DNA of 29,748 bases from a bacterium (GCA_026418655.1 JAOAAW010000108.1:1-29748), one strand, 5' to 3'. Shown: positions 1 through 8,903, counted from the first letter of the stretch. Numbers and translations: made by a program. Notes: generated by a model not told the origin, from the sequence alone.

Positions 1-186
1 CAGGTAAACCCAGAGATACAGGCAGAAATATCAACACCCCAGGGACCAGTGAAACTAAATATAAAAAAGACAGGAGAAAAAACCCAGGTAAACGCTGAAA
101 GCAAAAAAAGAATTAAGGTTGTTATTCTTCTTGAAAACGGAAAAAAAGAAATTGTTAGCACTGGAAAACTGAAAATACTTACCTGA
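1..186 (+). CDS. 3' end of an unidentified protein gene (partial)
   Basis: The first 186 bases are open in frame 1 and end at TGA (184-186), giving the last 61 residues of a protein whose start lies outside the window. The fragment is lysine-rich, has no membrane segment and alternates short hydrophobic stretches with turns (TPQGPVKLNI, then IKVVILLENGKKEIV), as in a beta-sandwich. It weakly recalls the C-terminal beta domain of alpha-L-rhamnosidase-type glycosidases, but I would not name it on this alone. It converges on the UroD-like gene, whose stop is 12 bases away, with no terminator between them. Confidence 0.5.
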   Translation, partial: QVNPEIQAEISTPQGPVKLNIKKTGEKTQVNAESKKRIKVVILLENGKKEIVSTGKLKILT

Positions 187-198
187 GCGCAGATTTTT

Positions 199-1338
199 TC
201 AAAGAGTAAACTGTCTTGCCACATCTATCATTGTAAAAAGATTTTCTTCTGTTTGTGCGGCTAATGGAATTGAAGAAGGAACCCCTGATGGAATAAGAAT
301 AAACTTTGTACTTCTTCCATTTTGAACAATAGAATCTTTACAGACCTGCGCGATTTCATATGCAGAACGGAATTCAATTTCCTCAAGTGGAGGTCCCCCC
401 ATGATTGTGATGTCAGGACCTGCAATTTTCCTGACCTTTGACACTGTCAATGGAAATTCTACTGTATTTATGGCTGGCTCAAGAATGTCTATACCCATTT
501 TCAAAACATAGGGCAAAAGGTCTTCTTTCATATCGTGCCAGTGATAACAGATGTAATTTAAATTTCCAGACCTAAGGGTATTAATAAGTTTTGTATCTGG
601 TTTTATTACATAATTTACAAACACATCCCGATAATTATGAAAATATTCAACAGGTAATGCCGGTGGAGTGAGGTATTCGGCCCCTCTTATTCTTATAATT
701 GTATTATGCACCTGAAGGGATATTGCTTTATAGACATTTTGTAATCGTTCAAATAATAATTCAAAAAGATCGGAAATGAGTTTTTCGTTTTCAAGCATGA
801 ACTTTGGCAGATCTCCTGGCGCGAAAAGTGTTCCTGCAACACCTGCAGGGTCAGGTAAAGAAATTACAGGCATTGATTTATTGCCAAGAAAAGATTCTTT
901 TTCAAAAAATTTGCTCATGTCAGGTGTGTAAGGAGTATATGGAAGAGAAAGAAATTTTTCTATATCATGTTCACTTGTAATCCAGGGCTTCAGTACCCAC
1001 TGTTCAGAACTGAGCCTTGTGGTTCTTGCTGAACGGGTGAGAGTGCCTTTTTCAGTTTCCACAGACAGGGTTACAACTTCAGATATCCTTGTGTCCTGTT
1101 TTATTTCTTCCTTTACCTCAATTGAGCCAGGCGCCGAAAAGAAAAATCCTGTTGGTGGTCTGAAAAAATGGAAGTTATGACAGTCCTTTCGCATTCTTTC
1201 TAAAAGTCGCTGGAAACTTGAATGACCTGCCCAGAAACTCTTTTCATCATAGGGATCTATCTTATAAAGAGAAACAGGAATCTTTCCTATGTGTTGACCT
1301 CTCAAAAGGGCAAGAATTTCCTGCCTTGCATTTTCCAT
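199..1338 (-). CDS. Uroporphyrinogen decarboxylase-like (UroD superfamily) protein
   Basis: The 379-residue protein has the layout of UroD-superfamily TIM barrels: an N-terminal helix-rich part, a YLTPPALPVEYF segment (about 222-233) matching the family's conserved proline/phenylalanine strand, a YHWHDM motif (265-270) where homologues carry a metal or substrate-binding His, MGIDILEP (281-288), and a glycine-rich GGPPLEE turn (314-320). The family includes true haem-pathway decarboxylases and cobamide-dependent methyltransferases (MtaA/CmuA type). Its sugar-metabolism neighbours make haem synthesis unlikely, so its reaction is unknown. ATG at 1338 overlaps the TAA of the upstream isomerase by one base (TAATG), so the two are probably translationally coupled. 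A second, distant paralogue lies at 5919-7004. Confidence 0.8.
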   Translation of the reverse strand: MENARQEILALLRGQHIGKIPVSLYKIDPYDEKSFWAGHSSFQRLLERMRKDCHNFHFFRPPTGFFFSAPGSIEVKEEIKQDTRISEVVTLSVETEKGTLTRSARTTRLSSEQWVLKPWITSEHDIEKFLSLPYTPYTPDMSKFFEKESFLGNKSMPVISLPDPAGVAGTLFAPGDLPKFMLENEKLISDLFELLFERLQNVYKAISLQVHNTIIRIRGAEYLTPPALPVEYFHNYRDVFVNYVIKPDTKLINTLRSGNLNYICYHWHDMKEDLLPYVLKMGIDILEPAINTVEFPLTVSKVRKIAGPDITIMGGPPLEEIEFRSAYEIAQVCKDSIVQNGRSTKFILIPSGVPSSIPLAAQTEENLFTMIDVARQFTL

Positions 1339-2177
1339 TATAGTTTAAGTATCCTGTCCATGCTTGTTGAAGCATGATAGATAACGGTTTCAGGACAATG
1401 TTTATATGCCCAGAATTCTGCGGTTGCATAACCCTGAAAACCGATTTCTTTTAGGGCTGCCATTACTTCCTTCCAGTTTACGTCTCCTTCAAGAAGCATG
1501 CAGAAACCATTGATATTTCCAATCTGGGTTTTGAAATCTTTGAAATGAATTTTTTTGATATGTTTTCCAAGAATCCTTATCCACATCTCAGGATAACTGT
1601 AAAGTACCACATTACCTGTATCAAAATAAACACCAACATAATCTGATTTGAAAGATTCAACAAAATTCTTCATCTCAAGAGGACTTAACAGAAATTTATT
1701 CCAGACAGGTTCAAGGCAAAGACATACATTATTTTTTTCTGCAAATTCAATGACATTGTTCAAAGATTGGCTTGTTCTCTGCCAGCAGACATCATAGGGA
1801 ACAATCTCTGTCTGTGCAGACCAATCTGCCTGAACAACTCCTGGAATTATAAGAATGCCATCTGTACCAAGAATTTTTGCGCATTCAACCTGTTTTTTTA
1901 TAATACTCTGTGACTTTTTTCTGGTTTCAGGGTCAGGAGAACTGAGGGTATACTTCCACAGTAATCCTGAACTTACGCTGGCAATCTTAAGTCCAATTTT
2001 TTCAACCCGATTTCTGAAATCTTCTATCTGTTTTTCTGTACTTTCAAGATTTAGATATCCTGTCTCATCAAGATTTGGTTCAACTGCATCATAACCAGCA
2101 TCCTTTATTATTGAAAGAACATCATAAATATCTTTACCCTCAGGTGCAACCCATAGATTAATGCTCTTCTTTATCAT
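1338..2177 (-). CDS. Sugar phosphate isomerase/epimerase-like TIM-barrel protein
   Basis: The 279-residue protein belongs to the xylose-isomerase-like TIM-barrel family (AP endonuclease 2 fold). Landmarks are ILIIPGV, CLEPVW with its metal-type Glu, VYFDTGN (Asp and Asn near the barrel mouth), IHFKDF (His and Asp), and YATAEFW with a last acidic ligand. Substrate is unknown; relatives act on keto-sugars, inosose or hydroxypyruvate. I start it at ATG 2177, preceded by GGAGG; a longer frame reaches ATG 2201 but that codon lies upstream of the transcription start predicted from the promoter at 2202-2230. It is the first gene of a two-gene unit with the UroD-like gene. Confidence 0.82.
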   Translation of the reverse strand: MIKKSINLWVAPEGKDIYDVLSIIKDAGYDAVEPNLDETGYLNLESTEKQIEDFRNRVEKIGLKIASVSSGLLWKYTLSSPDPETRKKSQSIIKKQVECAKILGTDGILIIPGVVQADWSAQTEIVPYDVCWQRTSQSLNNVIEFAEKNNVCLCLEPVWNKFLLSPLEMKNFVESFKSDYVGVYFDTGNVVLYSYPEMWIRILGKHIKKIHFKDFKTQIGNINGFCMLLEGDVNWKEVMAALKEIGFQGYATAEFWAYKHCPETVIYHASTSMDRILKL

Positions 2178-2201
2178 ATTGCCTCCGGCGTTAATAAACA
2201 T

Positions 2202-2230
2202 AATTTACAGAAAATGGAGAATTTTGTCAA
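2202..2230 (-). promoter_or_regulatory. Sigma70-type promoter for the isomerase/UroD-like unit
   Basis: On the minus strand there is a perfect -35 TTGACA (2230-2225), a 17-base spacer and TAAATT (2207-2202) as -10. Transcription would begin near 2195, leaving a leader of about 18 bases with GGAGG before ATG 2177. This supports the shorter start of the isomerase. Confidence 0.65.
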
Positions 2231-2376
2231 TATGGTTAAAATAAAAGTCTACATTTGATTACAAATCCGTAAGAATTTTCTTGGTTTTCAATTTTGAATT
2301 GATTTTTTAGCTTTTATATTTTAACTATAGAATTGATAAAGATCACAGGTTGTTGTGTTGCATCTATTTTTCTCTT

Positions 2377-2405
2377 TTTTCCTTTCTGTGGGTTTGATTT
2401 ATAAT
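2377..2405 (+). promoter_or_regulatory. Possible promoter for the plus-strand sugar gene cluster
   Basis: A perfect TATAAT lies at 2400-2405, with only a weak -35 (TTTTCC, 2377-2382) 17 bases upstream. The start would fall near 2412, just before the GGAGG of the gene at 2429. A weak -35 with a perfect -10 could mean activator dependence, but this is inference. Confidence 0.4.
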
Positions 2406-2428
2406 AACATCCATAAAAAAGGAGGCAA

Positions 2429-3286
2429 ATGAAATCTTTTTGGAGATGGGCCGCCTGTATTGATCCCGACATATACCAGCCAGATGAAATAATTGAAATC
2501 TGTGATTTTGCAAAAATTGGCGCACTTGAAACAAACTGGCGCTATACAGAGGGCAAAATTGAAAAAGACATTGTGAAGCTTGGCGAAGATTTCAGAAAAG
2601 CAGGAATTGAACTCTATAGTTTTCATCTTCCTTTCACTCAGGATGATGATATTTCCTGCTTTTACGAGACAAAAAGGCTGGATGCCGTAAAAAGATTGAT
2701 ACCGGCAATGGAACAGGCACAATTATTAGGGTGCAGCGCAGTTGTGCTTCACCCAACAACGAATCCCTTTGATACAAGGATTGAGGGTTTTAACAGATAT
2801 TTGACTCAGATGAGAAAAAGTCTGGAGTATCTTTTACCGGCTGCTGAAAAATTAAATCTTGTCATCTCACTTGAAAATATGCTTCCCAGACAGGGAGAAA
2901 GATTTGGGTCAAGGATAGAACATTTTAAGGTGTTTCAAAAAGAATTCGCCTGTGAAAATTTAGGGTTCTGTTTTGACACAGGACATGCCTTTGTTACCTA
3001 TGGTCCAGAAGGACCAGTCAGATTTTTTGACGCAATTAAGGATAATATTGCTATTTTTCATATTCAGGATAATCCTGGAGATAGAGATCTGCACATTCCA
3101 CCCGGAAGGGGACTGATAAACTGGAATGATTTTTTTAAAAAAATGGCTCAACTAAAATTTTCATTTCCTGCAACAATTGAAGCGGTTCCTTTTGCCCATA
3201 CACAGGGTTCCAAGTATACAAAAGAATCCTGGAAGACTATGTTTGAAGAAATAAACGCAATCGTTGAAAATGTGCTGAAATTTTGA
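2429..3286 (+). CDS. Sugar phosphate isomerase/epimerase-like TIM-barrel protein (second paralogue)
   Basis: The 285-residue protein is a second xylose-isomerase-like TIM barrel, clearly different from the one at 1338-2177. Visible family features are YSFHLPF, AVVLHPTTNP (His at the strand end), VISLENML with a metal-type Glu, GFCFDTGHAF (Asp and His ligands), IFHIQDN and a late TIEAVPF carrying the final Glu. ATG 2429 follows AAGGAGG with a very short spacing of three bases. It begins a tight plus-strand run with the alcohol dehydrogenase, aminotransferase, CutA and UroD-like genes. Substrate cannot be read from the sequence. Confidence 0.82.
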   Translation: MKSFWRWAACIDPDIYQPDEIIEICDFAKIGALETNWRYTEGKIEKDIVKLGEDFRKAGIELYSFHLPFTQDDDISCFYETKRLDAVKRLIPAMEQAQLLGCSAVVLHPTTNPFDTRIEGFNRYLTQMRKSLEYLLPAAEKLNLVISLENMLPRQGERFGSRIEHFKVFQKEFACENLGFCFDTGHAFVTYGPEGPVRFFDAIKDNIAIFHIQDNPGDRDLHIPPGRGLINWNDFFKKMAQLKFSFPATIEAVPFAHTQGSKYTKESWKTMFEEINAIVENVLKF

Positions 3287-3318
3287 CACAAGGGACAAAA
3301 TCGGCTTTAATTAAACCT

Positions 3319-4458
3319 ATGATACAGTTTAAGTTAACCTTCAGTCCAGAGGTCTTTGCAGGTCCAGACAGTTTTGAAAGATTGGGTGAAGTTGCAAAAA
3401 AACTGGGTGGCAACTGTGCATTTGTTGTTATTGACAGATTTCTGTCAGAAAAAACAGATCTTAAGGAAAAAACAATCAAGCTTCTTGAAGATCAGGGTAT
3501 AAGGTCCATCATTTATGACAGAATAACATCTGAGCCAACAACAGATACAGGTAATGAATGTGTTTGTATTGCAAGGGAAAACAGATGTGATATTACAATA
3601 GGTATTGGTGGTGGAAGTGCTCTTGATACAGCAAAAGCAGTCGCGGGCCTTATAAAAAATCCAGGACTTATTGAAGATTACCAGGGTATTGATAAACTCA
3701 AGTTTCCATCAGTGCCAAAAATAATGATTCCAACAACAGCAGGCACAGGAAGTGAAGTTACTTTTACTGCCGTTTTCGTAAGGGAAAAAGAAAAGAAAAA
3801 AGGCGGTATAAACAGTAAATACCTTTATCCTGAGGCAGCAATTCTTGATCCGCTGTTGACTTTGAGCCTGCCGCCGCATATCACAGCATCAACAGGAATG
3901 GATGCATTCTGTCACGCGATAGAAAGTTATCTTTCAAGAAAGGCAAACTTTTTTACCATGCCCATTTCAATGGAAGCAATGAGGTTAATATGGAAGAATT
4001 TGCCTGTGGTTTTTAAGGATGGTAGCAACATTGAGGCAAGAGAAAAAATGCTCTATGCAAGTTTTCTTGCTGGAATTGGCCTGGCAAATGCAGGGGTTAC
4101 AGCAGTCCATTCACTTTCATATCCGCTTGGAGGATTGTTTGGAATTCCTCATGGCACAGCAAATGCAGTTTTGCTTCCATATGTCCTTGAATCAGGTTTG
4201 CCACACACAGGGCATTTACTTGAAGAAATTGCCTGGAATATTACAGGAAAAGGTGTCACTGCAAAAAGTTTTATAGAGATGTTGAAGGAATTTGAAGAAT
4301 TTCATGGGATTCCACAAACCCTGACACACCTTAAAATTCCCCAAAACTCCATTGAACAACTTGTTGAAGGAGCTATGCAGGTAAAAGTTCCCCTTGAAAA
4401 CAATCCTGTTGAACTATCAAGGCAGGACATCATAAAGATTTATCAGGCGGCTTTTTAA
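3319..4458 (+). CDS. Iron-dependent alcohol dehydrogenase
   Basis: This 379-residue protein is a group III NAD(P)-dependent alcohol dehydrogenase of the FucO/maleylacetate reductase type. It shows the nucleotide-binding GIGGGSALDTAK, the IPTTAGTGSE loop, and four metal ligands: Asp195 and His199 in GMDAFCHAIES, His264 in VHSLSYPLGG and His278 in GIPHGTAN. Those positions nearly coincide with E. coli FucO (D196, H200, H263, H277), which supports starting at ATG 3319. A longer frame opens at TTG 3283, overlapping the preceding TGA as TTGA; the MFS gene at 17029 starts exactly that way, so a coupled TTG start cannot be excluded. It probably interconverts an aldehyde or keto-sugar and its alcohol in the cluster's pathway. 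Confidence 0.88.
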   Translation: MIQFKLTFSPEVFAGPDSFERLGEVAKKLGGNCAFVVIDRFLSEKTDLKEKTIKLLEDQGIRSIIYDRITSEPTTDTGNECVCIARENRCDITIGIGGGSALDTAKAVAGLIKNPGLIEDYQGIDKLKFPSVPKIMIPTTAGTGSEVTFTAVFVREKEKKKGGINSKYLYPEAAILDPLLTLSLPPHITASTGMDAFCHAIESYLSRKANFFTMPISMEAMRLIWKNLPVVFKDGSNIEAREKMLYASFLAGIGLANAGVTAVHSLSYPLGGLFGIPHGTANAVLLPYVLESGLPHTGHLLEEIAWNITGKGVTAKSFIEMLKEFEEFHGIPQTLTHLKIPQNSIEQLVEGAMQVKVPLENNPVELSRQDIIKIYQAAF

Positions 4459-4474
4459 TCAAAAGGAGTAAAAA

Positions 4475-5593
4475 ATGCCAGGAAGAGAAGTTTTTGACCA
4501 GGAAGAGATTAAGGAAGTGTTGGAAGTTTTAAACAGGGGAGTACTTTTCAGATATGGATTTGATGTTCAGAGACAGGGTGTTTTTAAGGTTGCCCAGTTT
4601 GAAAAAGAATTTGCCAGTTATATTGGTTCAAGATATGCTCTGGGAGTTAGTTCAGGGACTGCGGCACTTAAAACAGCTCTTGAAGGACTCAATCTTCCAA
4701 AGAAAACAGAAGTTTTAACTCCCTGCTTCACTTTTGTGGCAACGATTGAATCCATTGAAGAAGCAGGACTTAAGCCGGTTTTGTGTGAAATAGATGAAAG
4801 CTTGAATATTTCTGTGCAAGACATACAAGACCAGTTGAATAAAAAAACATCAGTGATTTTGCCTGTTCATATGATGGGAAGCGCCTGTGATATGACACCA
4901 ATCATGCAGATTTCAAAGGAAAAAAACATACCTGTTGTAGAGGACGCCTGTCAGGCAACAGGTGCTCAATATCAGGGTAAAAAACTTGGGACTTTCGGCA
5001 AGTATGGATGTTTCAGCTTTGATTATGTGAAAGTTCTGACAACAGGTGAAGGTGGAATGGTTGTTACTGATGATGAAAATCTTTATCAGCAGGCAGACTG
5101 GTATCATGATCACGGTCATCCTCACAGGTCAGATTTGCCAAGAGGGGTAGAGGAAAGGATGCGAAAGGGCACAAATTTTAGAATGAATGAAATTCAGGGT
5201 GCTCTGGGACTGGTGCAACTGAAAAAACTTCCAACGATTATTGAAACCCACAAAAAGAATAAGGCAGTTATAAAAACGGTACTTGAGAAGTACGATTTTA
5301 TTACTTTCAGAAAACACTTTGACGCAGATGGCGAGATCGCTACATTTCTTGCCTTTTTCCTGCCAGATGCAAAGAAAGCAGAAAGATTCAAAGAAAAGAT
5401 GAAGGAAAATGGAATTAATCCTGGTATCCTGAATTACTGGCATTTTATTGCAAATATAAAAAGTGTAAAAACAAGAAGAAATTTCAGCAGGAGCAGGAAA
5501 ATTCTTGAAAGAGCAGTCGTTATTGAGATACTTGTAAAGATGGATGCAGAAAAGATGGCTGATACCCTTGACAGAATTTGCAGGGAATTCTGA
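4475..5593 (+). CDS. DegT/DnrJ/EryC1/StrS-type PLP aminotransferase
   Basis: The 372-residue protein is a fold-type I PLP enzyme of the sugar aminotransferase family, which moves an amino group from glutamate or glutamine to a keto-sugar or keto-cyclitol. It has the phosphate-binding SSGTAAL loop (59-65), PCFTFVAT, EDACQATGA with the cofactor-ring Asp157, and SFDYVKVLTTGEGG with the Schiff-base lysine, K186. AAGGAG lies eight bases upstream of ATG 4475. It sits 16 bases behind the alcohol dehydrogenase: an oxidation followed by transamination (alcohol to ketone to amine) is a natural pairing, but the substrate is unknown. Confidence 0.87.
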   Translation: MPGREVFDQEEIKEVLEVLNRGVLFRYGFDVQRQGVFKVAQFEKEFASYIGSRYALGVSSGTAALKTALEGLNLPKKTEVLTPCFTFVATIESIEEAGLKPVLCEIDESLNISVQDIQDQLNKKTSVILPVHMMGSACDMTPIMQISKEKNIPVVEDACQATGAQYQGKKLGTFGKYGCFSFDYVKVLTTGEGGMVVTDDENLYQQADWYHDHGHPHRSDLPRGVEERMRKGTNFRMNEIQGALGLVQLKKLPTIIETHKKNKAVIKTVLEKYDFITFRKHFDADGEIATFLAFFLPDAKKAERFKEKMKENGINPGILNYWHFIANIKSVKTRRNFSRSRKILERAVVIEILVKMDAEKMADTLDRICREF

Positions 5594-5926
5594 ATGAAAA
5601 AGTATTTTGTCGTAATCACAACTTTTCCTGATAGAAAAACAGCACAAAAAATCTGTAAGACTTTGATAAACGAGAATCTTACAGCATGTTGTCAGATATT
5701 TGGCGATATCACAAGTTTATACTGGTGGAAGGGAAAGATTGAGCATTCAAAAGAAGTTGCATGCTTTTTCAAAACAGAAAAATCTGTGCTTGAAAAATTG
5801 AAGAAAAGGATAAAGGAGATTCATCCATATGAAATTCCTGAAATCATTTGTCTGCAGGCAAAAGATATTGATTCTGAATATGCAAAATGGATAGATGACA
5901 CAATCAAGGGAATAAAGAATGACTGA
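5594..5926 (+). CDS. cutA: CutA1-family protein
   Basis: The 110-residue protein matches the trimeric CutA1 family in length and motifs: VVITTFPDRKTAQKI at the N-terminus, LTACCQIFG, the SLYWWKGKIE strand pair and HPYEIPEII near the end. CutA1 is linked to divalent metal tolerance in some bacteria, though its molecular role is poorly defined. ATG 5594 directly follows the aminotransferase TGA (5591-5593). Its last bases overlap the next gene by eight. Its place in the middle of a catabolic unit is unexplained by its family role. Confidence 0.92.
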   Translation: MKKYFVVITTFPDRKTAQKICKTLINENLTACCQIFGDITSLYWWKGKIEHSKEVACFFKTEKSVLEKLKKRIKEIHPYEIPEIICLQAKDIDSEYAKWIDDTIKGIKND

Positions 5927-7004
5927 TCTTGAGAGATTTTATGCAACGATGGAATACAAACCAAGGGACAGGGCGATGTTCTGGTTGTGGGGAACCTGGC
6001 CTGAAACAATTGAAAAATGGAAGCAGAAAGATCCTGATTTTGACAGGAATCCAATCTTCAAAAAGGCAGATACCAGACAGGGTTTTAACCACTGGTTCTT
6101 TCCCAATCCACCGTTTGAAAAAAAGGTGGTGGAAGAAGATGAGAACCACATCCTTTACATCAATCATGAAGGCATATTGATGCGGGAGATGAAGAATAAT
6201 CCGCGCAGTTCAATGCCTCAGTTTGTGAAATTTCCTGTTGAAACAAGGGATGAATTTAGAAGGTTCTGGAAAGAAAGGATGAAACCAGACCTTAGAGAAA
6301 GGATAGGTCCTGACTGGAAAAATTTTTTGAAGGATGTCCGTTCAAAACCGTTTCCACTCATCATTATCTCAGATAGATGGGGCGGATTTTTTGGTCCATT
6401 AAGGAATCTTGTTGGAGTTGAACGGCTCTGTATGCTTTTTTATGATGATGCTGCATTTCTTGAAGAGATGATGGATGCAAACGCAGATTTTATCATTGAG
6501 ATGATGGGTCAGATACTTGATGTTATTTCAATTGATTGTTTTGGTTTCTGGGAAGATATGGCATATAAGACAGGGCCACTGATTTCACCAGAGATGGCAA
6601 GAAGATTTATGCTTCCAAGATACAGGAGGGTTGTAGATTTTCTGACAGGGAAAGGTGTTAAATACATCGGTCTTGACAGTGATGGTTATATTGATCCGCT
6701 CATTCCTGTTTGGCTTGATTCAGGACTGAATTTTCTTTATCCTTTTGAGGTCCAGGCAAAAATGGATGTTATTGAAGTGAGAAGGAAATTTGGCAGGAAT
6801 CTGAGAATATGGGGTGGAGTTGATAAACGTGCCATCGCACAGGGGAAAGAATCTATAGACAAAGAGATTGAAAGACTCTTACCTCTGATTGAAGAAGGTG
6901 GATACATTCCACATACAGATCATAGCATTCCGCCTGATATTTCTCTTGAAAACTACCTCTACTACATTGAGAAAATGGCAAGTGTCTGTGAGAGAGTGTG
7001 CTAA
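5919..7004 (+). CDS. Uroporphyrinogen decarboxylase-like (UroD superfamily) protein, second paralogue
   Basis: The 361-residue protein is UroD-like but of a different branch from the one at 199-1338. It carries FWEDMAYKTGPLISPEM, the LPRYRRVVDFL helix, IGLDSDGYIDPLIP where canonical members have a His-containing motif, LYPFEVQAKMDV and IWGGVDKRAIA. This version, with Asp in place of the His, is common in Planctomycetes and Lentisphaerae and has no established reaction. ATG 5919 overlaps cutA by eight bases. Its 3' end overlaps the end of the convergent sulfatase gene by four bases (7001-7004), leaving no room for a terminator. Confidence 0.82.
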   Translation: MTDLERFYATMEYKPRDRAMFWLWGTWPETIEKWKQKDPDFDRNPIFKKADTRQGFNHWFFPNPPFEKKVVEEDENHILYINHEGILMREMKNNPRSSMPQFVKFPVETRDEFRRFWKERMKPDLRERIGPDWKNFLKDVRSKPFPLIIISDRWGGFFGPLRNLVGVERLCMLFYDDAAFLEEMMDANADFIIEMMGQILDVISIDCFGFWEDMAYKTGPLISPEMARRFMLPRYRRVVDFLTGKGVKYIGLDSDGYIDPLIPVWLDSGLNFLYPFEVQAKMDVIEVRRKFGRNLRIWGGVDKRAIAQGKESIDKEIERLLPLIEEGGYIPHTDHSIPPDISLENYLYYIEKMASVCERVC

Positions 7005-8305
7005 TCCATCTTTTGCAGGTTTTCCCATACATCTTCAGGATCATAACCCCAGGGAACCGAAAGTTTACCACCTTCAGGTAAAGGCACAGGTCCATACAAA
7101 AGCGGATCACCAGTTTCTTTCATCCATTTGAGAAGTATTTTTCTCAAATCCTTTACTACTGGACCATAATCTGGCTGATTGATGAGATTTTCCCTTTCAA
7201 GAGGGTCTTTCTCAAGGTCAAAAAATAATTCAAACGGCCGAATCTTATCAAAAAATCCCAGTCTTTTGAACAGTTCCTTTGAAAAAGAGTTGTCAACATT
7301 CACAGGGTAATAAAAAGGTCTTATCTCAAAAGACCTGATGTACTTATATTTTTTTGTTCTTAGTGCCCTCACAGGATCATACCCAGCGTGAAATGTCAGT
7401 TCAGGGTAGATAAATTGATGAATTTCCTTAACAGAGCCATTTAATACAGGCTTCAAACTTTTTCCATCTATATTTTCCGGGATTTCTATTCCAAGATAAT
7501 CAAGTATTGTTGGCATAAGGTCGACATTCCAGGAAAGACAATCAATTCTCTTGCCTTCTGGTATTCCTGGACCCTTCATGATTAAAAATATCTCAATGCC
7601 AGGATCAAAGAGTGTTGCCTTTGCTCCTGGCATTGCTATGCCGTGGTCTGTTGTAAAAATTAGAAGTGTATTGTCAATCTTTCTGGTTTTTTCAAGGGTT
7701 GAAATGATTCTGCCGATTGTTTCATCCACCCTTTCAACAAGAATATTGAGCCCTGCAATATCTTTTCTGACTGCCATGTCATCGGGCAAAAACTCTGGAG
7801 TTTTTAATTCTGGGTCAGGATTTTCAACAATGGGGTATCTCTGATGGGTTTCAGCAACTCCGGCAGAAATAAAAAAAGGTTCATCAGTACTGTTTTCAAG
7901 AAAATCACATACAAGACTGCCAATTTCATTGCACAAGGAAGTTTGTCCTGTAAAAAATTGCTGATATCCAAGTTCCTTATAATTACCCCATTTTGTTTCA
8001 TGCTGTAGACCAAAAAGGATTGTTTTATAACCGCTTTGTGCAAGGATTTTCGGCAGATACTGAATATCCTCTTTCAGTTTAAATCCCCTGTGCGCAAGAC
8101 CCATCATTCCATTTCTGTGTGGTACAAGGCCTGAAAACATGCTTGCCCTGCTCGGGCTGCACTGTGGTGCACTGCAGAAATAGTTTGTGAACAGTGTTGC
8201 CCTTTCAGCAAGTTTATTTATATTTGGAGTTCTCACACCTGCACCATAGCATTCAAGGTATCTACCTGTATCATGAGTGATAAAATGGAGTATATTGGGC
8301 TTCAT
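7001..8305 (-). CDS. Type I sulfatase, apparently cytoplasmic
   Basis: The 434-residue protein is an alkaline-phosphatase-fold sulfatase of the heparan-N-sulfatase-like branch. It starts NILHFITHDTGRYLECYG, has the formylglycine site CSPSR (Cys49-Arg53) followed by ASMFSG, the TTDHGIAMPG metal loop (Asp, His) and a C-terminal LFDLEKDPLERENL segment typical of the family. Cys49 must be oxidised to formylglycine; the sequence carries no signal peptide, so a cytoplasmic anaerobic maturase would be needed, and none is recognisable here. ATG overlaps the nitroreductase TGA (ATGA), and GGGGA lies just upstream. Its substrate is presumably a sulfated sugar released from host or algal polysaccharide (inference). 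Confidence 0.88.
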   Translation of the reverse strand: MKPNILHFITHDTGRYLECYGAGVRTPNINKLAERATLFTNYFCSAPQCSPSRASMFSGLVPHRNGMMGLAHRGFKLKEDIQYLPKILAQSGYKTILFGLQHETKWGNYKELGYQQFFTGQTSLCNEIGSLVCDFLENSTDEPFFISAGVAETHQRYPIVENPDPELKTPEFLPDDMAVRKDIAGLNILVERVDETIGRIISTLEKTRKIDNTLLIFTTDHGIAMPGAKATLFDPGIEIFLIMKGPGIPEGKRIDCLSWNVDLMPTILDYLGIEIPENIDGKSLKPVLNGSVKEIHQFIYPELTFHAGYDPVRALRTKKYKYIRSFEIRPFYYPVNVDNSFSKELFKRLGFFDKIRPFELFFDLEKDPLERENLINQPDYGPVVKDLRKILLKWMKETGDPLLYGPVPLPEGGKLSVPWGYDPEDVWENLQKMD

Positions 8306-8835
8306 TTATTTCCCCAATGTTCATAATAAACGATTTCTTCAATTGGCAATCTGTCAGAAGTTTCGCCAAAAAGGTTCTCACTTTCAGGGTATCCTAAGGG
8401 TGTAAGAGCAATAACATTATAATCATCAGGAATGCCAAGATACTTTTTTATCTCATCATTGTCAAAAGAACCTATCCAGCATGTGCCAAGGCCCTCTGCC
8501 CTTGCTGCAAGTGTCAGGTGATCAAAGGCAATCGCAACATCCACAATAACACTGTAGTCACCCATCCATCCGCCTCTATTGTAATGAATATTTCTTCCAC
8601 AACCTGCAATTACAACTGGTGCCTGGGCAATGAATGACTGATTGTGGCAAAGCTGGGCAAGTTTCTTGATTCTCTCTTTATCCCTGACAACAATAAATTT
8701 CCACGGCTGGCGGTTGCTACCGCTTGGTGCGATTCTGGCAGCATTCAGTACTTTCTTCAGCACATCTTCTGGTATGTCAGTTTTTTTATAAGAACGAATA
8801 CTTCTTCTTGTTTTTATAACCTGATAAAAATCCAT
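8302..8835 (-). CDS. Nitroreductase-family FMN oxidoreductase
   Basis: This 177-residue protein shows the family's FMN-binding pattern: TRRSIRSYK near the N-terminus, AARIAPSGSNRQPWKF, the LAARAEGLGTCWIGSF helix-turn and ALTPLGYP near the C-terminus. It reduces an unidentified electrophile using NAD(P)H. AAGGAGG stands five bases before ATG 8835. It is the first gene of a two-gene minus-strand unit with the sulfatase, the two overlapping by four bases. The pairing with a sulfatase may be operonic convenience rather than a shared pathway. Confidence 0.87.
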   Translation of the reverse strand: MDFYQVIKTRRSIRSYKKTDIPEDVLKKVLNAARIAPSGSNRQPWKFIVVRDKERIKKLAQLCHNQSFIAQAPVVIAGCGRNIHYNRGGWMGDYSVIVDVAIAFDHLTLAARAEGLGTCWIGSFDNDEIKKYLGIPDDYNVIALTPLGYPESENLFGETSDRLPIEEIVYYEHWGNK

Positions 8836-8903
8836 AATAACCTCCTTTTGAGAATTGTAAATTCAATCATATTTTACAACATTTTGAATGATAGACATTT
8901 TTT

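Noticed and set aside
5129..5647. 172-codon minus-strand frame opposite the aminotransferase
   Set aside because: Antisense shadow of a clear PLP enzyme; composition is phenylalanine and cysteine rich as expected of a reversed lysine-rich gene.
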